Positions 17,994 through 27,146 of a DNA stretch of 64,000 bases are shown one piece after another. Made by a program: the position numbers and the translations under genes. Numbering within the stretch: position 1 is the first letter of the stretch; each line of letters begins with the position of its first letter. This stretch comes from Neptunomonas marina (lineage in GTDB: Bacteria; Pseudomonadota; Gammaproteobacteria; Pseudomonadales; Balneatricaceae). Location of the stretch: contig NZ_SACQ01000003.1 of assembly GCF_004005935.1 (NCBI RefSeq), positions 186,001-250,000 of the forward strand, read 5' to 3'. The notes under the pieces are model-generated. The model was not told the DNA's origin. It saw only the letters and a program-made list of their open reading frames with translations, and did not search any database.

Positions 17994-18623
17994 TTAATTC
18001 AGATATCGAACAGCTAGAGCACTCAACAAATCTACAAAAGACTGCTGATTCAGATTTGGCTGTTCATGAATCATCAATGCGAATGACTGAGATCCAATAT
18101 GCACGATCCATGTGCCTAAGATACTGTTACCAACAGGGTCCAGCAATCCCCATGATTGCCCCATTAGTTTCAAATCAGTATTGAGCAAGCGACCGTGCCG
18201 CTCATGTAATGCAATTAAATCTGCAGACAGCGCTGCAAGACCATCTGCGTGATCTTGCTCAAAGCCTGCGGATGCCAAGCAAAACCCCTGATCGTCGCCT
18301 AAAACAACTTTTCCAGAGGACGATAAACTTGGCAGAATATCAACTAAACCGGCTTCTAAACTGCCTTTAAACGGTTCTGTTGGCTCGCTCACAAGCCCCA
18401 AGAAACGACGCGCTAAAAGGCGATCAAAGAGCGCCTGAGCACTACTCTCTTCCATATCCGCCAACTCAGCAAAAAGCTCGATACTAAACTCTAGCGCCGC
18501 TTCACTACTCATAAGCTGTAACAGTATCGCGCGGGCATCATCAGGCTGTGAATTAACCGTAGCGTAGTATGCACCGCTTGGAGTTACTTGAAGATAGCGT
18601 GCAGCATTGTCATCCAGACTCAC
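17994..18623 (-). CDS. unknown protein, probable winged-helix plus Roadblock-like domain
   Basis: A 209-residue protein I cannot place in a named family. Residues about 30-75 look like a winged-helix unit (SSAQALFDRLLARRFLGLV). Residues about 100-209 follow the Roadblock pattern seen in the next gene: GKVVLGDDQGFCLASAG, a long amphipathic helix rich in Leu and Ala, then SFALMIHEQPN and a C-terminal helix. If correct, the operon encodes two Roadblock-type proteins that could form a heterodimer. The start is GTG at 18623 with AAGGGG five bases upstream. Fold assignment is by eye only. Confidence 0.6.
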   Translation of the reverse strand: MSLDDNAARYLQVTPSGAYYATVNSQPDDARAILLQLMSSEAALEFSIELFAELADMEESSAQALFDRLLARRFLGLVSEPTEPFKGSLEAGLVDILPSLSSSGKVVLGDDQGFCLASAGFEQDHADGLAALSADLIALHERHGRLLNTDLKLMGQSWGLLDPVGNSILGTWIVHIGSQSFALMIHEQPNLNQQSFVDLLSALAVRYLN

Positions 18624-18653
18624 TTTAACCCCTTAAAACTTAAGACCGGCAAA

Positions 18654-20060
18654 TTAATATTCAAAAAGCTGAGCTGTGGTTGCAGCAGCCATGACACCAA
18701 ATACGTAGCGCTGAGGAATCTGCAACTCGCTTATCACCTGGAAGGCACTCATGGGCCTCGTTTGCCAGAGGTTTATCACAGCGTGCACCTCTGGGACAGC
18801 GATATTTCTGACACACTCAGGCGCGTACTTCAGACGGCGCGTTCGCGTTGGGTCATCATTCGGCAAGATACGACCTTGCACTGTCCAAAGGCCACTCAGC
18901 CAGAGCAAATCTTGTGCTGTCATCACCCGCTCAGAGAAACCGAGACCGTCTTGGAGATCTTCCTCGATCACATCACCAAATTTGATGGAAAGCTCTCCCA
19001 TACCAAATCGGCTTGTCATGACAGTGTACAACACCTCTTCAGTGAGATTAGTGACAAAGCAATCGGTCCAAGGCAAGTACTCTAAACGCAAATGTAAACC
19101 ATCTATGGCAACCGATGAGGACTTCTCCCGGCCATCAGCAACCGCTTTTTCAATCCAAGGCAGTAACATACCATCCAGACTTATCTGCAAACGGCGGCGG
19201 TCAGCTTCTTGGGACCAATCGAGGTCTGGGAGGTGACCAAATACAGTGGCCATGTCACTAACGTGCTTTTTATCGATCGAAGGAGCTGTGAGTTGATCTT
19301 CCAGCGCCTTCTTTTTTTCTATGATGGGTAATAGCGCAGCAGCGTTCGTTTCAACTGACTTATTCGGCGAGGTTGCGACGGCAGCAACCGCATGTGTATT
19401 GACGCCAGAGGAGCCCGCTCCCGATGCACCCGCACCTGAGCTACTAGGTACTCTGCCGTTCGGCTTATCGCTAGATCTGCGGTTATGCGCTTTTTCTGCT
19501 CTAAGTTTCGCTAGCTGCTCTGCTTTACGCTTTTTGAGGAGCGCTCGTTTCTTGGCAGCGATTTTCAACTCTGTGACATTGGAGCCTCGGCTTGCCTGCT
19601 CTGCCTGCTCTGCCTGCTCTGCCTGCTCTGCCTGCTCTGCCTGCTCTGCCTGCTCTGCCTGCTCTGCCTGCTCTGCGTTCAGGGTGTTGGTCGCTGCTTC
19701 TGCGTCAACTACCCACGGCAAAAGTCCATCTGATGCTTTGTTTTGCAGCGCGCGAATGGCAGCCTCAAGATCAGAAGCAGAAAACGGCTTAAGCAATGCT
19801 ACCGAGTTGAGCCACGACACCTCTTTGATGGAAACAACGACCGCCGGTAAAGCCACACGCTCGTATAAATAGTCACGCAACTCATCCTTCTGTTTCGGCT
19901 GATCTGCATTAAAGATCACCCAATCAGCCTTGGGAACTGAGTCTACGATTTGGAACTTCTTACCGAAGCGGTGTGAGGAGAAGAAGTACTGCAATGTGTG
20001 CAGCGTAGCGCCCTCAAAACCAAGTAAGAGGACTCGCTTAAAGTCTTTCTGCGCCGGCAT
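18654..20060 (-). CDS. pseudo-receiver protein with EQA tandem repeat
   Basis: A 468-residue protein. Residues about 8-115 resemble a response-regulator receiver (KRVLLLGFEG at strand 1, DWVIFNADQP at strand 3, LLKPFSASDLEAAIRAL at strand 5 and helix 5), but the acidic pair is lost (GF) and the phospho-acceptor position is Asn; only the Lys of KPF remains, so it should not be phosphorylated. A linker at about 130-157 holds nine Ala-Glu-Gln triplets, then a basic and Ser/Gly-rich stretch. Residues about 280-468 form a globular part with a possible winged helix at the end (SAFQVISELQIPQRY). It starts three bases after the upstream stop. Function unknown. Confidence 0.65.
   Translation of the reverse strand: MPAQKDFKRVLLLGFEGATLHTLQYFFSSHRFGKKFQIVDSVPKADWVIFNADQPKQKDELRDYLYERVALPAVVVSIKEVSWLNSVALLKPFSASDLEAAIRALQNKASDGLLPWVVDAEAATNTLNAEQAEQAEQAEQAEQAEQAEQAEQAEQASRGSNVTELKIAAKKRALLKKRKAEQLAKLRAEKAHNRRSSDKPNGRVPSSSGAGASGAGSSGVNTHAVAAVATSPNKSVETNAAALLPIIEKKKALEDQLTAPSIDKKHVSDMATVFGHLPDLDWSQEADRRRLQISLDGMLLPWIEKAVADGREKSSSVAIDGLHLRLEYLPWTDCFVTNLTEEVLYTVMTSRFGMGELSIKFGDVIEEDLQDGLGFSERVMTAQDLLWLSGLWTVQGRILPNDDPTRTRRLKYAPECVRNIAVPEVHAVINLWQTRPMSAFQVISELQIPQRYVFGVMAAATTAQLFEY
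19593..19673 (+). repeat. perfect 9 x 9 bp tandem repeat inside the pseudo-receiver gene
   Basis: Nine identical copies of TGCCTGCTC in a row. On the coding (minus) strand the unit encodes Glu-Gln-Ala. Because the unit is a multiple of three, copy-number changes alter linker length without a frameshift. The perfect identity of all copies suggests recent expansion by slippage. Confidence 0.95.
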
Positions 20061-20063
20061 AAA

Positions 20064-20576
20064 TCAAACGTCCTTTTTTTTGTATGCCATAGGAAGGCTA
20101 CAACCGTTAACCAAGACTGATCGCGATACATCCAAAGAAAGCACACGGTTGACGGATTTGGCTTGAGCTATTTCCTTTAGCTGCTCTGTCGTTTCCGGCC
20201 CGATCAATTGCTCTGCTTCGCTGATCAGTCGCTCAACTAATGCTCGTCCACGGTATCTCAGAATGATGACCAAATCAATCAGCGCACCCACTGTGTTGTC
20301 TTTGTCGCCGCAGACCATGGCCAGATAAAAACGTCGTACATGCGCCGTGAGATTAAGTGGCTCTCGAGACACTTTACGAACATACTGCCTGTGGCTTAAT
20401 GTTGGTAACGAGCCTTTGTAGATTAATGTGTCTTGATCTGCTGATTCAAATGCCGACTGAATTTTATCCGCAAGCTCGCTTTCCAGCTCACTGTTAAGAT
20501 CCCAGTCAGACAGGGCCATCCATATTTGTGACTCATTACCTGAGTTTTCGTCTTTTAAGCTTCTACTTTGATGCAT
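20064..20576 (-). CDS. hypothetical protein, first gene of the Roadblock operon
   Basis: A 170-residue soluble, mostly helical protein that I do not recognise. It has a charged N-terminus, a core around residues 50-125 (HRQYVRKVSREPLNLTAHVR, then GALIDLVIILRYRGRALVE) and no signal peptide or membrane span. It opens the minus-strand operon and ends three bases before the pseudo-receiver gene, so the two products are probably made together. Homology search would be decisive. Confidence 0.6.
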   Translation of the reverse strand: MHQSRSLKDENSGNESQIWMALSDWDLNSELESELADKIQSAFESADQDTLIYKGSLPTLSHRQYVRKVSREPLNLTAHVRRFYLAMVCGDKDNTVGALIDLVIILRYRGRALVERLISEAEQLIGPETTEQLKEIAQAKSVNRVLSLDVSRSVLVNGCSLPMAYKKKDV

Positions 20577-20935
20577 AGTACTGCCGCCGAAAAAGTCTTT
20601 CCTTAAGTTTCCCTTAATAGAGCGTACAACAGAATAATCATATACTGTAGCAATGTAACCGGAAATTTTTAGTTTTCAATAGAGTTTGAAAACTTGATCT
20701 GAATCAGAATTACTCGCCCATCTTCCTGTCTAAAACCCACTGCAAAAACGAGCAAAACCACTGGGTTAGGCACAAAGTCTAAGGTTTAGGATTGTCGACA
20801 AACTTAACTTTATAGCACCTATAAGCTAGAATCCCCACCGCCATATCAATAATGAGACACGATCTCTGCACACCGTGGGCCAGGGGTGACGTTAAAGAGC
20901 AACGGCCACGGACATAACTGATGAGGGCTATAATT
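20577..20935. promoter_or_regulatory. divergent intergenic region, Roadblock operon / acnB
   Basis: About 360 bases without a gene. Contains the palindrome at 20671-20694. A candidate acnB promoter has TTAACT (20804-20809), a 17-base spacer and TAGAAT (20827-20832), leaving a leader of roughly 95 bases. No conserved leader structure was recognised. Confidence 0.4.
20671..20694. promoter_or_regulatory. perfect 9-bp palindrome upstream of the Roadblock operon and acnB
   Basis: AGTTTTCAA (20671-20679) and TTGAAAACT (20686-20694) are exact inverted copies separated by six bases. The site lies 95 bases upstream of the first operon gene and about 240 upstream of acnB. Its length and symmetry suit a dimeric repressor or activator. 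Confidence 0.5.
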
Positions 20936-23536
20936 GTGCTTGAAGCTTATCGTAAACATGTAGAAGAACGCGCCGCAGAAGGTGTACCACCTAAAGCGCT
21001 GGACGCAGAACAAACTGCGGCTCTTGTCGAACTTCTGAAAAATCCACCAGCAGGCGAAGAAGAGTTTGTTCTTGACCTGATCACAAACCGTGTACCTGCT
21101 GGTGTTGACCAAGCCGCTTATGTAAAAGCAGGCTTCCTAGCTGCGGTCGCTAAGGGCGAAGCAGAATCCCCGCTGATTGACCAAGTCAAAGCTGTTGAAC
21201 TGCTAGGCACGATGCTAGGCGGTTACAACATCGAGCCTCTGATTGACGCTCTAGACAACGACGCTCTAGCACCAACAGCAGCGAACGCGCTGTCTCACAC
21301 ACTGCTTATGTTCGATGCGTTCTACGACGTTAAAGAAAAAGCAGATGCAGGTAATGAATACGCTGCAAAAGTCATCAAGTCTTGGGCTGACGGTGAATGG
21401 TTTACTTCTAAACCTGAACTGGCTGAAAAGATCACGGTTACTGTGTTTAAAGTACCTGGTGAAACTAACACTGACGACCTGTCACCTGCGCCAGACGCAT
21501 TCACACGTCCTGACATCCCACTGCACGCTAATGCAATGCTGAAGATGGCCCGTGAAGGCATCGAGCCAGAAGTACCAGGCGTGAAAGGCCCTATTGCTCA
21601 AATCGAAGCGGTTAAAGCAAAAGGCCACCCAGTAGCCTACGTAGGTGACGTTGTAGGTACAGGTTCTTCACGTAAGTCAGCAACTAACTCTGTGTTGTGG
21701 TTCTTCGGCGACGACATCCCTAACGTTCCAAACAAACGCGCAGGCGGTTTCTGCTTCGGCGGCAAGATTGCCCCAATCTTCTATAACACAATGGAAGATG
21801 CTGGCGCACTGCCAATCGAGATGGACGTTTCGAACATGAACATGGGCGACGTAATCGACGTTTACCCATACGAAGGCAAAGCCGTTAACAACGAAACAGG
21901 CGAAGTACTTTGCGAGTTCGGTCTGAAGACACAGGTATTGTTGGATGAAGTGCGCGCGGGCGGCCGTATCCCACTGATCATCGGACGTGGCCTGACTGCG
22001 AAAGCACGTGAAGCACTTGGCCTTGGCGAATCTGATCTGTTCAAGAAGCCAGAGCAACCTGCTGACACAGGTAAAGGCTTCTCACTAGCGCAGAAGATGG
22101 TTGGTAAAGCATGTGGTCTAGAAGGCGTTCGCCCTGGCACATACTGCGAGCCTAAGATGACAACTGTTGGTTCTCAGGACACTACAGGTCCTATGACGCG
22201 TGATGAGCTGAAAGATCTAGCATGCCTAGGTTTCTCTGCAGATCTGACGATGCAGTCTTTCTGTCACACAGCGGCTTATCCGAAACCAGTTGACGTTGAA
22301 ACGCACCACACACTACCGGATTTCATCATGAATCGCGGTGGCGTGTCTCTTCGTCCAGGTGACGGTGTAATCCACTCTTGGTTGAACCGCATGCTGCTGC
22401 CAGACACAGTAGGTACAGGCGGCGATTCTCACACGCGTTTCCCACTAGGTATCTCCTTCCCTGCGGGTTCTGGTTTGGTTGCCTTCGCAGCAGCCACAGG
22501 CGTTATGCCACTGGACATGCCTGAATCAGTATTGGTTCGCTTCAAAGGCGATAAGATGCAACCAGGTATCACACTGCGTGACTTGGTTAATGCGATCCCT
22601 TACTACGCAATTCAGCAAGGCTTACTGACAGTAGAGAAAGCTGGCAAGAAGAATATCTTCTCTGGCCGCGTACTTGAGATCGAAGGTCTGCCTGACCTGA
22701 AAGTAGAGCAAGCGTTTGAACTGTCTGACGCATCTGCTGAGCGTTCTGCAGCCGGCTGTACTATCAAGCTAAACGAAGAGCCAATCAAAGAGTACCTGAG
22801 TTCGAACATCACTATGCTTAAGTGGATGATCGCAGAAGGGTACGGCGATGTTCGTACAATCGAGCGCCGTATCGAAGGTATGGAAGCGTGGTTGGCTAAC
22901 CCTGAGCTAATGGAAGGCGACGCTGACGCTGAATACGCAGCCGTGATCGAGATCGATCTAGCTGACGTTAAAGAGCCAATCGTTGCATGCCCGAACGACC
23001 CAGATGACGTTAAACTGCTATCTGAAGTTGCTGGCGACAAGATCGATGAAGTATTCATCGGCTCTTGCATGACAAACATCGGACACTTCCGTGCAGCAGG
23101 TAAGTTGCTAGACGCAGCGGGCCAAGCAATCCCTACTCGCATGTGGATTGCACCACCGACTAAGATGGACGCAGCTCAGCTAACTGAAGAAGGCTACTAC
23201 AACATCTTCGGTAAAGCCGGTGCTCGTATGGAGATGCCAGGTTGTTCACTATGTATGGGTAACCAAGCACGTGTAGCTGATAACAGCACAGTTGTTTCAA
23301 CATCGACACGTAACTTCCCTAACCGTCTGGGTACAGGTGCAAACGTATACCTAGCATCCGCTGAGCTTGCAGCTGTTGCATCTTTGTTAGGTAAACTGCC
23401 AACGCCTGCTGAGTACTTCCAGTACGCAGAGAAGCTAGACACAATGTCTGATGATGTATACCGCTACCTGAACTTTGACCAGATCAAAACGTATCAGGAC
23501 AAAGCAGCAACAGTGATCCCTACGGTTGCAGTATAA
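20936..23536 (+). CDS. acnB: aconitate hydratase B
   Basis: Main TCA-cycle aconitase: citrate to isocitrate through a 4Fe-4S cluster. The 866-residue protein aligns with E. coli AcnB (865) from its first residues ([15 protein letters not shown]). Cluster cysteines are in [13 protein letters not shown] and [14 protein letters not shown]; the HEAT-like N-terminal domain and the swivelling domain ([16 protein letters not shown]) precede the catalytic domains, the order specific to AcnB. The start is GTG at 20936, with GAGGG eight bases upstream; the ATG at 20921 is a poorer choice because it lies upstream of that site. Monocistronic with a strong terminator. Confidence 0.95.
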   Translation: MLEAYRKHVEERAAEGVPPKALDAEQTAALVELLKNPPAGEEEFVLDLITNRVPAGVDQAAYVKAGFLAAVAKGEAESPLIDQVKAVELLGTMLGGYNIEPLIDALDNDALAPTAANALSHTLLMFDAFYDVKEKADAGNEYAAKVIKSWADGEWFTSKPELAEKITVTVFKVPGETNTDDLSPAPDAFTRPDIPLHANAMLKMAREGIEPEVPGVKGPIAQIEAVKAKGHPVAYVGDVVGTGSSRKSATNSVLWFFGDDIPNVPNKRAGGFCFGGKIAPIFYNTMEDAGALPIEMDVSNMNMGDVIDVYPYEGKAVNNETGEVLCEFGLKTQVLLDEVRAGGRIPLIIGRGLTAKAREALGLGESDLFKKPEQPADTGKGFSLAQKMVGKACGLEGVRPGTYCEPKMTTVGSQDTTGPMTRDELKDLACLGFSADLTMQSFCHTAAYPKPVDVETHHTLPDFIMNRGGVSLRPGDGVIHSWLNRMLLPDTVGTGGDSHTRFPLGISFPAGSGLVAFAAATGVMPLDMPESVLVRFKGDKMQPGITLRDLVNAIPYYAIQQGLLTVEKAGKKNIFSGRVLEIEGLPDLKVEQAFELSDASAERSAAGCTIKLNEEPIKEYLSSNITMLKWMIAEGYGDVRTIERRIEGMEAWLANPELMEGDADAEYAAVIEIDLADVKEPIVACPNDPDDVKLLSEVAGDKIDEVFIGSCMTNIGHFRAAGKLLDAAGQAIPTRMWIAPPTKMDAAQLTEEGYYNIFGKAGARMEMPGCSLCMGNQARVADNSTVVSTSTRNFPNRLGTGANVYLASAELAAVASLLGKLPTPAEYFQYAEKLDTMSDDVYRYLNFDQIKTYQDKAATVIPTVAV

Positions 23537-23566
23537 TCTCACAGCCTAAGCGCTTATAAAGCGACA

Positions 23567-23593
23567 AAAGCCCACCCTATGGTGGGCTTTTTT
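23567..23593 (+). terminator. rho-independent terminator after acnB
   Basis: Ten-base-pair stem AAAGCCCACC / GGTGGGCTTT with loop CTAT and a T run, 30 bases after the stop codon. Confidence 0.9.
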
Positions 23594-23669
23594 GTATCTG
23601 CATCATTTCCGGCCTATCAACGCTCTGGCATAATCCGCAGCACCAAAGTCCGTTACTAGTACTGAGTTC

Positions 23670-24260
23670 ATGTCCAATATTATTCTGTTCAACAAACCCT
23701 TTCAGGTCCTGACCCAATTCACCGATGAACAAGGCAGGAGCACGCTCGCTGACTTTATCTCTGACAAGGGTTTCTACGCGGCCGGTCGACTAGACTACGA
23801 CTCAGAAGGTTTGCTGATTCTGACCAATGATGGCTCGCTTCAGAACCAGCTAGCACACCCTCGTTTTAAGCTAGAAAAAACCTATTGGGTGCAGGTTGAA
23901 GGAGATGTATCTCCAGAAGCGTTAGACAAACTCAGAAAAGGCGTTGAACTGAAAGACGGAAAAACACGCCCAGCGCGCGTACGAACAATACCAGAGCCAC
24001 CTGTTTGGGAGCGCAAGCCTCCGATTCGTGAACGTAAAAACATCCCCACCCAGTGGCTGGAAATTAAAATTAGTGAAGGTAAAAATCGGCAAGTCAGACG
24101 CATGACCGCAGCCGTGGGATTACCGACTTTGCGCCTCATCCGTTACGCCATTGGCAGTTGGACGTTGGACGGCCTAGCACCCGGGCAACAAAAACAAGCG
24201 CAGATTAACATCGCAAAACCGAACAAACCGCGGAATCCACGGCCGCAACGCAGACGCTAA
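23670..24260 (+). CDS. rluE: 23S rRNA pseudouridine synthase RluE
   Basis: Pseudouridine synthase of the RsuA/RluE group, expected to modify U2457 of 23S rRNA. The 196-residue protein has the catalytic motif [11 protein letters not shown] with Asp at about residue 42, and the later [17 protein letters not shown] loop. There is no N-terminal S4 domain, which separates RluE from RsuA, RluB and RluF. The basic C-terminus is rich in Arg, Pro and Lys. Its end overlaps the convergent moaE stop by four bases. Confidence 0.9.
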   Translation: MSNIILFNKPFQVLTQFTDEQGRSTLADFISDKGFYAAGRLDYDSEGLLILTNDGSLQNQLAHPRFKLEKTYWVQVEGDVSPEALDKLRKGVELKDGKTRPARVRTIPEPPVWERKPPIRERKNIPTQWLEIKISEGKNRQVRRMTAAVGLPTLRLIRYAIGSWTLDGLAPGQQKQAQINIAKPNKPRNPRPQRRR

Positions 24261-24724
24261 TCCCAGCGCTCAGCGGCCTCCATATCTGACTCTTTTTGCG
24301 CAACCCAGTTTTCCCCTTCCGCTGAAACTTCTTTTTTCCAGAAAGGCGCGTCCCGTTTCAAATAATCCATCAAAAACTGAGCTGCGTCGAAAGCCTCTTT
24401 GCGGTGCGCACTTGAAACACCTACAAATACGATATTATCACCCGCCTCCAGTGCACCAACACGATGATAAACAGCAACACGCCCCAAGCTCCAACGACTG
24501 CGGGCTTGAGCAACAATATTGTGCAGTGCTTTTTCCGTCATACCCGGATAGTGTTCCAGATACAGCCTCTCAATGGCGGAGTCTGTCAAATCACGCACCA
24601 TACCGGTAAAAGTCACCAATGCCCCATGCGCGCCATCATTGGCCTTTAGCCAGCCATGCAACTCAGCAATATCGAAATCTTTCGTATCAACCAGCACCCT
24701 ACTATCGGCTTCTGAACCTAACAC
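24257..24724 (-). CDS. moaE: molybdopterin synthase catalytic subunit MoaE
   Basis: Large subunit of molybdopterin synthase, which adds two sulfurs to precursor Z in molybdenum cofactor synthesis. The 155-residue protein carries [12 protein letters not shown], the signature [14 protein letters not shown], and the active-site region [20 protein letters not shown] followed by APFWKKE (catalytic Lys). The start is GTG at 24724, just after a run of eight G on the coding strand. The usual partner moaD is not adjacent, so it must lie elsewhere. Confidence 0.92.
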   Translation of the reverse strand: MLGSEADSRVLVDTKDFDIAELHGWLKANDGAHGALVTFTGMVRDLTDSAIERLYLEHYPGMTEKALHNIVAQARSRWSLGRVAVYHRVGALEAGDNIVFVGVSSAHRKEAFDAAQFLMDYLKRDAPFWKKEVSAEGENWVAQKESDMEAAERWD

Positions 24725-24820
24725 CTACGCCCCCCCCGCAACCGCACATTTTAAAATCTAACCCTACGCCAGTATCGTACAGTATCCTCAACAGAAACAA
24801 ATAGACTCAGGTAGAAGTTA

Positions 24821-25261
24821 ATGATCTGGACACCACGCGCCACAGTGGCGGTAATTGTAGAGCAAAATGAAAAGTATCTTATGGTCGAGGAGATTGATAA
24901 CGGTGAGCACCGTTTTAACCAACCGGCAGGCCACCTCGAAGACGGAGAAACGATCCATCAAGGCGCAATCAGAGAAACGCTAGAAGAAACAGGTTACAAC
25001 GTCCAGCTAACGGGAGTTATTGGCCTTTATGCGGCTTCCGCGGCTAACGGCACAACTTATCATCGCGTTTGTTATTGCGCCGATATTAAAGACCCAATCC
25101 CCAGCACCGAACTAGACGCCGATATTGTTGCCGTCCACTGGTTAACATACGAAGAGATTAAGGAGCGCGAAGCACAGCTGCGCAGTCCAATGGTACTGGC
25201 ATGTATCGAGGATTATCGGGATAATCGACGCTTTCCACTAGACCTTATTCGTCAGCTATAA
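24821..25261 (+). CDS. nudJ: Nudix hydrolase NudJ
   Basis: Cytoplasmic pyrophosphohydrolase related to E. coli NudJ (YmfB), which acts on thiamin pyrophosphates and nucleoside di- and triphosphates. The 146-residue protein contains the full Nudix box GHLEDGETIHQGAIRETLEE continuing TGY (about residues 37-59). Position directly before mnmA-hflD-purB is the conserved gammaproteobacterial order. It precedes mnmA by 33 bases and is probably cotranscribed. Confidence 0.9.
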   Translation: MIWTPRATVAVIVEQNEKYLMVEEIDNGEHRFNQPAGHLEDGETIHQGAIRETLEETGYNVQLTGVIGLYAASAANGTTYHRVCYCADIKDPIPSTELDADIVAVHWLTYEEIKEREAQLRSPMVLACIEDYRDNRRFPLDLIRQL

Positions 25262-25294
25262 TGGCAGCTTGTTAGCCATCATCATGAGAGATAA

Positions 25295-26398
25295 ATGAAT
25301 ACCCAGCAGCAAAAAGTAATTGTCGGCATGTCCGGCGGTGTCGATTCTTCCGTATCCGCTCTACTCCTTCTTCAACAAGGTTATCAAGTTGAAGGCCTCT
25401 TTATGAAAAACTGGGATGAAGATGATGGCACAGAGTACTGTACCGCGCTGGATGACCTTGCCGATGCGCAAGCCGTGTGCGATAAGTTAGGCATACATCT
25501 TCATAAGGCGAACTTTGCAGCTGAGTACTGGGATAATGTTTTCGAGCACTTCCTTGAAGAGTATAAAGCCGGACGAACACCCAACCCCGACATCCTCTGC
25601 AACCGGGAGATCAAGTTCAAAGCATTCCTAGAATATGCCCTAGAGCTTGGCGCAGATTTTATAGCTACGGGCCACTACGTCCGGCGCGCTGATATTGATG
25701 GCAGCGCATCGTTACTCAAAGGCCTCGATAACAACAAAGACCAGAGCTACTTTTTACACCAAGTCGGCGAAGCTGAGTTAGCGCGAACCCTTTTCCCTGT
25801 CGGAGAGCTGGAAAAACCCGAAGTACGTCGCCTTGCCGAACAGCATGATCTCGTTACACACAACAAAAAAGACAGCACGGGTATCTGTTTCATTGGTGAA
25901 CGCCGCTTCAAAGACTTTTTACAACAGTACCTGCCGGCACAGCCAGGTAAAATTGAAACAGACACCGGAGTCGAAATCGGCGAACACGCTGGTCTAATGT
26001 ACTACACCATCGGCCAACGCCAAGGGCTACATATCGGGGGCTTGAAGGATTATCCTGAAGAGCCGTGGTTTGTTGCCGGCAAAGACCTTGATAGGAATGT
26101 TCTGATTGCCGTACAGGGAAAACAAAACGACCTGCTCTTCACTGACTGGCTCGTTGCAGAGGATATTTTCTGGATCAACGGCAACACTCCCGAGCTACCG
26201 TTTCGCTGCACAGCTAAAGTACGCTATCGCCAGAGCGATCAACACTGTACGCTTTCGCGTAACAGCGATGGTAAATACATGCTTGTTTTCGATGAACCTC
26301 AACGAGCGGTAACACCTGGCCAATCAGTAGTAATCTATCAAGACGACGTTTGCTTAGGCGGCGGCGTTATTGAATCGACAGGAAAGGATGAGAAATAA
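25295..26398 (+). CDS. mnmA: tRNA-specific 2-thiouridylase MnmA
   Basis: ATP-dependent 2-thiolation of wobble U34 in tRNAs for Lys, Glu and Gln. The 367-residue protein has the PP-loop [10 protein letters not shown] (11-20), the catalytic Cys102 in [12 protein letters not shown] and the second Cys198 in [10 protein letters not shown]. The C-terminal beta-barrel begins after [12 protein letters not shown]. Length equals the family norm. hflD follows after two bases. Confidence 0.95.
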   Translation: MNTQQQKVIVGMSGGVDSSVSALLLLQQGYQVEGLFMKNWDEDDGTEYCTALDDLADAQAVCDKLGIHLHKANFAAEYWDNVFEHFLEEYKAGRTPNPDILCNREIKFKAFLEYALELGADFIATGHYVRRADIDGSASLLKGLDNNKDQSYFLHQVGEAELARTLFPVGELEKPEVRRLAEQHDLVTHNKKDSTGICFIGERRFKDFLQQYLPAQPGKIETDTGVEIGEHAGLMYYTIGQRQGLHIGGLKDYPEEPWFVAGKDLDRNVLIAVQGKQNDLLFTDWLVAEDIFWINGNTPELPFRCTAKVRYRQSDQHCTLSRNSDGKYMLVFDEPQRAVTPGQSVVIYQDDVCLGGGVIESTGKDEK

Positions 26399-26400
26399 GC

Positions 26401-27063
26401 ATGTCCAGAGCACATGATGAGCAGACAATTGCACTGGCGGGAATGTTCCAAGCGGCGGCACTGGTAGATCAGATCGCTAACCGCGGTATGGTTCCCCAGC
26501 ACAACTTCGAGACCAGTATCTACAGCCTATTCCAGATGAATCCTTCGTCAACGGAAGCCGTCTTCGGAGAACCGCAAGATCTGCCTTACAACCTTTCTCT
26601 GGGATTAAAGCTGCTTAACGATCTGGTCGAGAAGAAAGAGCCGAAAAACAACAACATCACAAACTATGCGCTTAGCATGATCATGCTAGAGAAGAAGCTG
26701 TCAGCGAACTCCGCCATGCTTAATACGCTAGCGCAGCGCCTCCAAGAGATTGAAGGTAAGGCCGCCTATTTCTCCGAAAACACTGGCGATCGGGACATCA
26801 CAGCATCGGACTACACTCATAGCAATGTGATTGCCAATATCGCTAACTGCTACCAAGAGACGATCAGCACCTTTAGCTTCCGCATCCAAGTAGGAGGTGA
26901 CCCGCGTCATTTACAGAACAGCGAGAATGCAGCGAAAATTAGATCTCTGCTTCTAGCGGGTATCCGTGCAGCGATGCTATGGCGCCAAGTTGAAGGAAGT
27001 CGCTGGCACTTGCTATTCTTTAGGTCGAGGTTACGTCCATCGTTAAGAAAGCTAAAGCGTTAA
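26401..27063 (+). CDS. hflD: HflD family protein
   Basis: Homologue of E. coli HflD (YcfC), a peripheral membrane protein known for modulating lambda CII and found between mnmA and purB; its host role is unclear. The 220-residue all-helical protein has the family N-terminus IALAGMFQAAALVDQIAN and the end LLAGIRAAMLWRQVEGSRW. Two bases after mnmA. Here the usual next gene purB is displaced by a pilin and a GGDEF-EAL gene. Confidence 0.9.
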   Translation: MSRAHDEQTIALAGMFQAAALVDQIANRGMVPQHNFETSIYSLFQMNPSSTEAVFGEPQDLPYNLSLGLKLLNDLVEKKEPKNNNITNYALSMIMLEKKLSANSAMLNTLAQRLQEIEGKAAYFSENTGDRDITASDYTHSNVIANIANCYQETISTFSFRIQVGGDPRHLQNSENAAKIRSLLLAGIRAAMLWRQVEGSRWHLLFFRSRLRPSLRKLKR

Positions 27064-27146
27064 GGGACGATTAAAGAAATGAGCCGCAACATCGCAAATA
27101 AGCAACACTTAATAAACACATGCTCATTATTTGCAGTAGGGCGCCA

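Noticed and set aside
19593-19673. Possible CRISPR-like repeat array
   Set aside because: The repeats are contiguous 9-base units with no spacers and code for Glu-Gln-Ala.
19321-19872. Plus-strand frames with Cys-Ser-Ala or Leu-Pro-Ala repeats
   Set aside because: Reverse-strand readings of the 9-bp tandem repeat in the pseudo-receiver gene.
20936-20938. ATG at 20921 as acnB start
   Set aside because: The GTG at 20936 gives the E. coli AcnB N-terminus, and the GAGGG ribosome-binding site lies between the two candidates.
20846-21112. Minus-strand frame across the acnB start
   Set aside because: Antisense to acnB, no family match.
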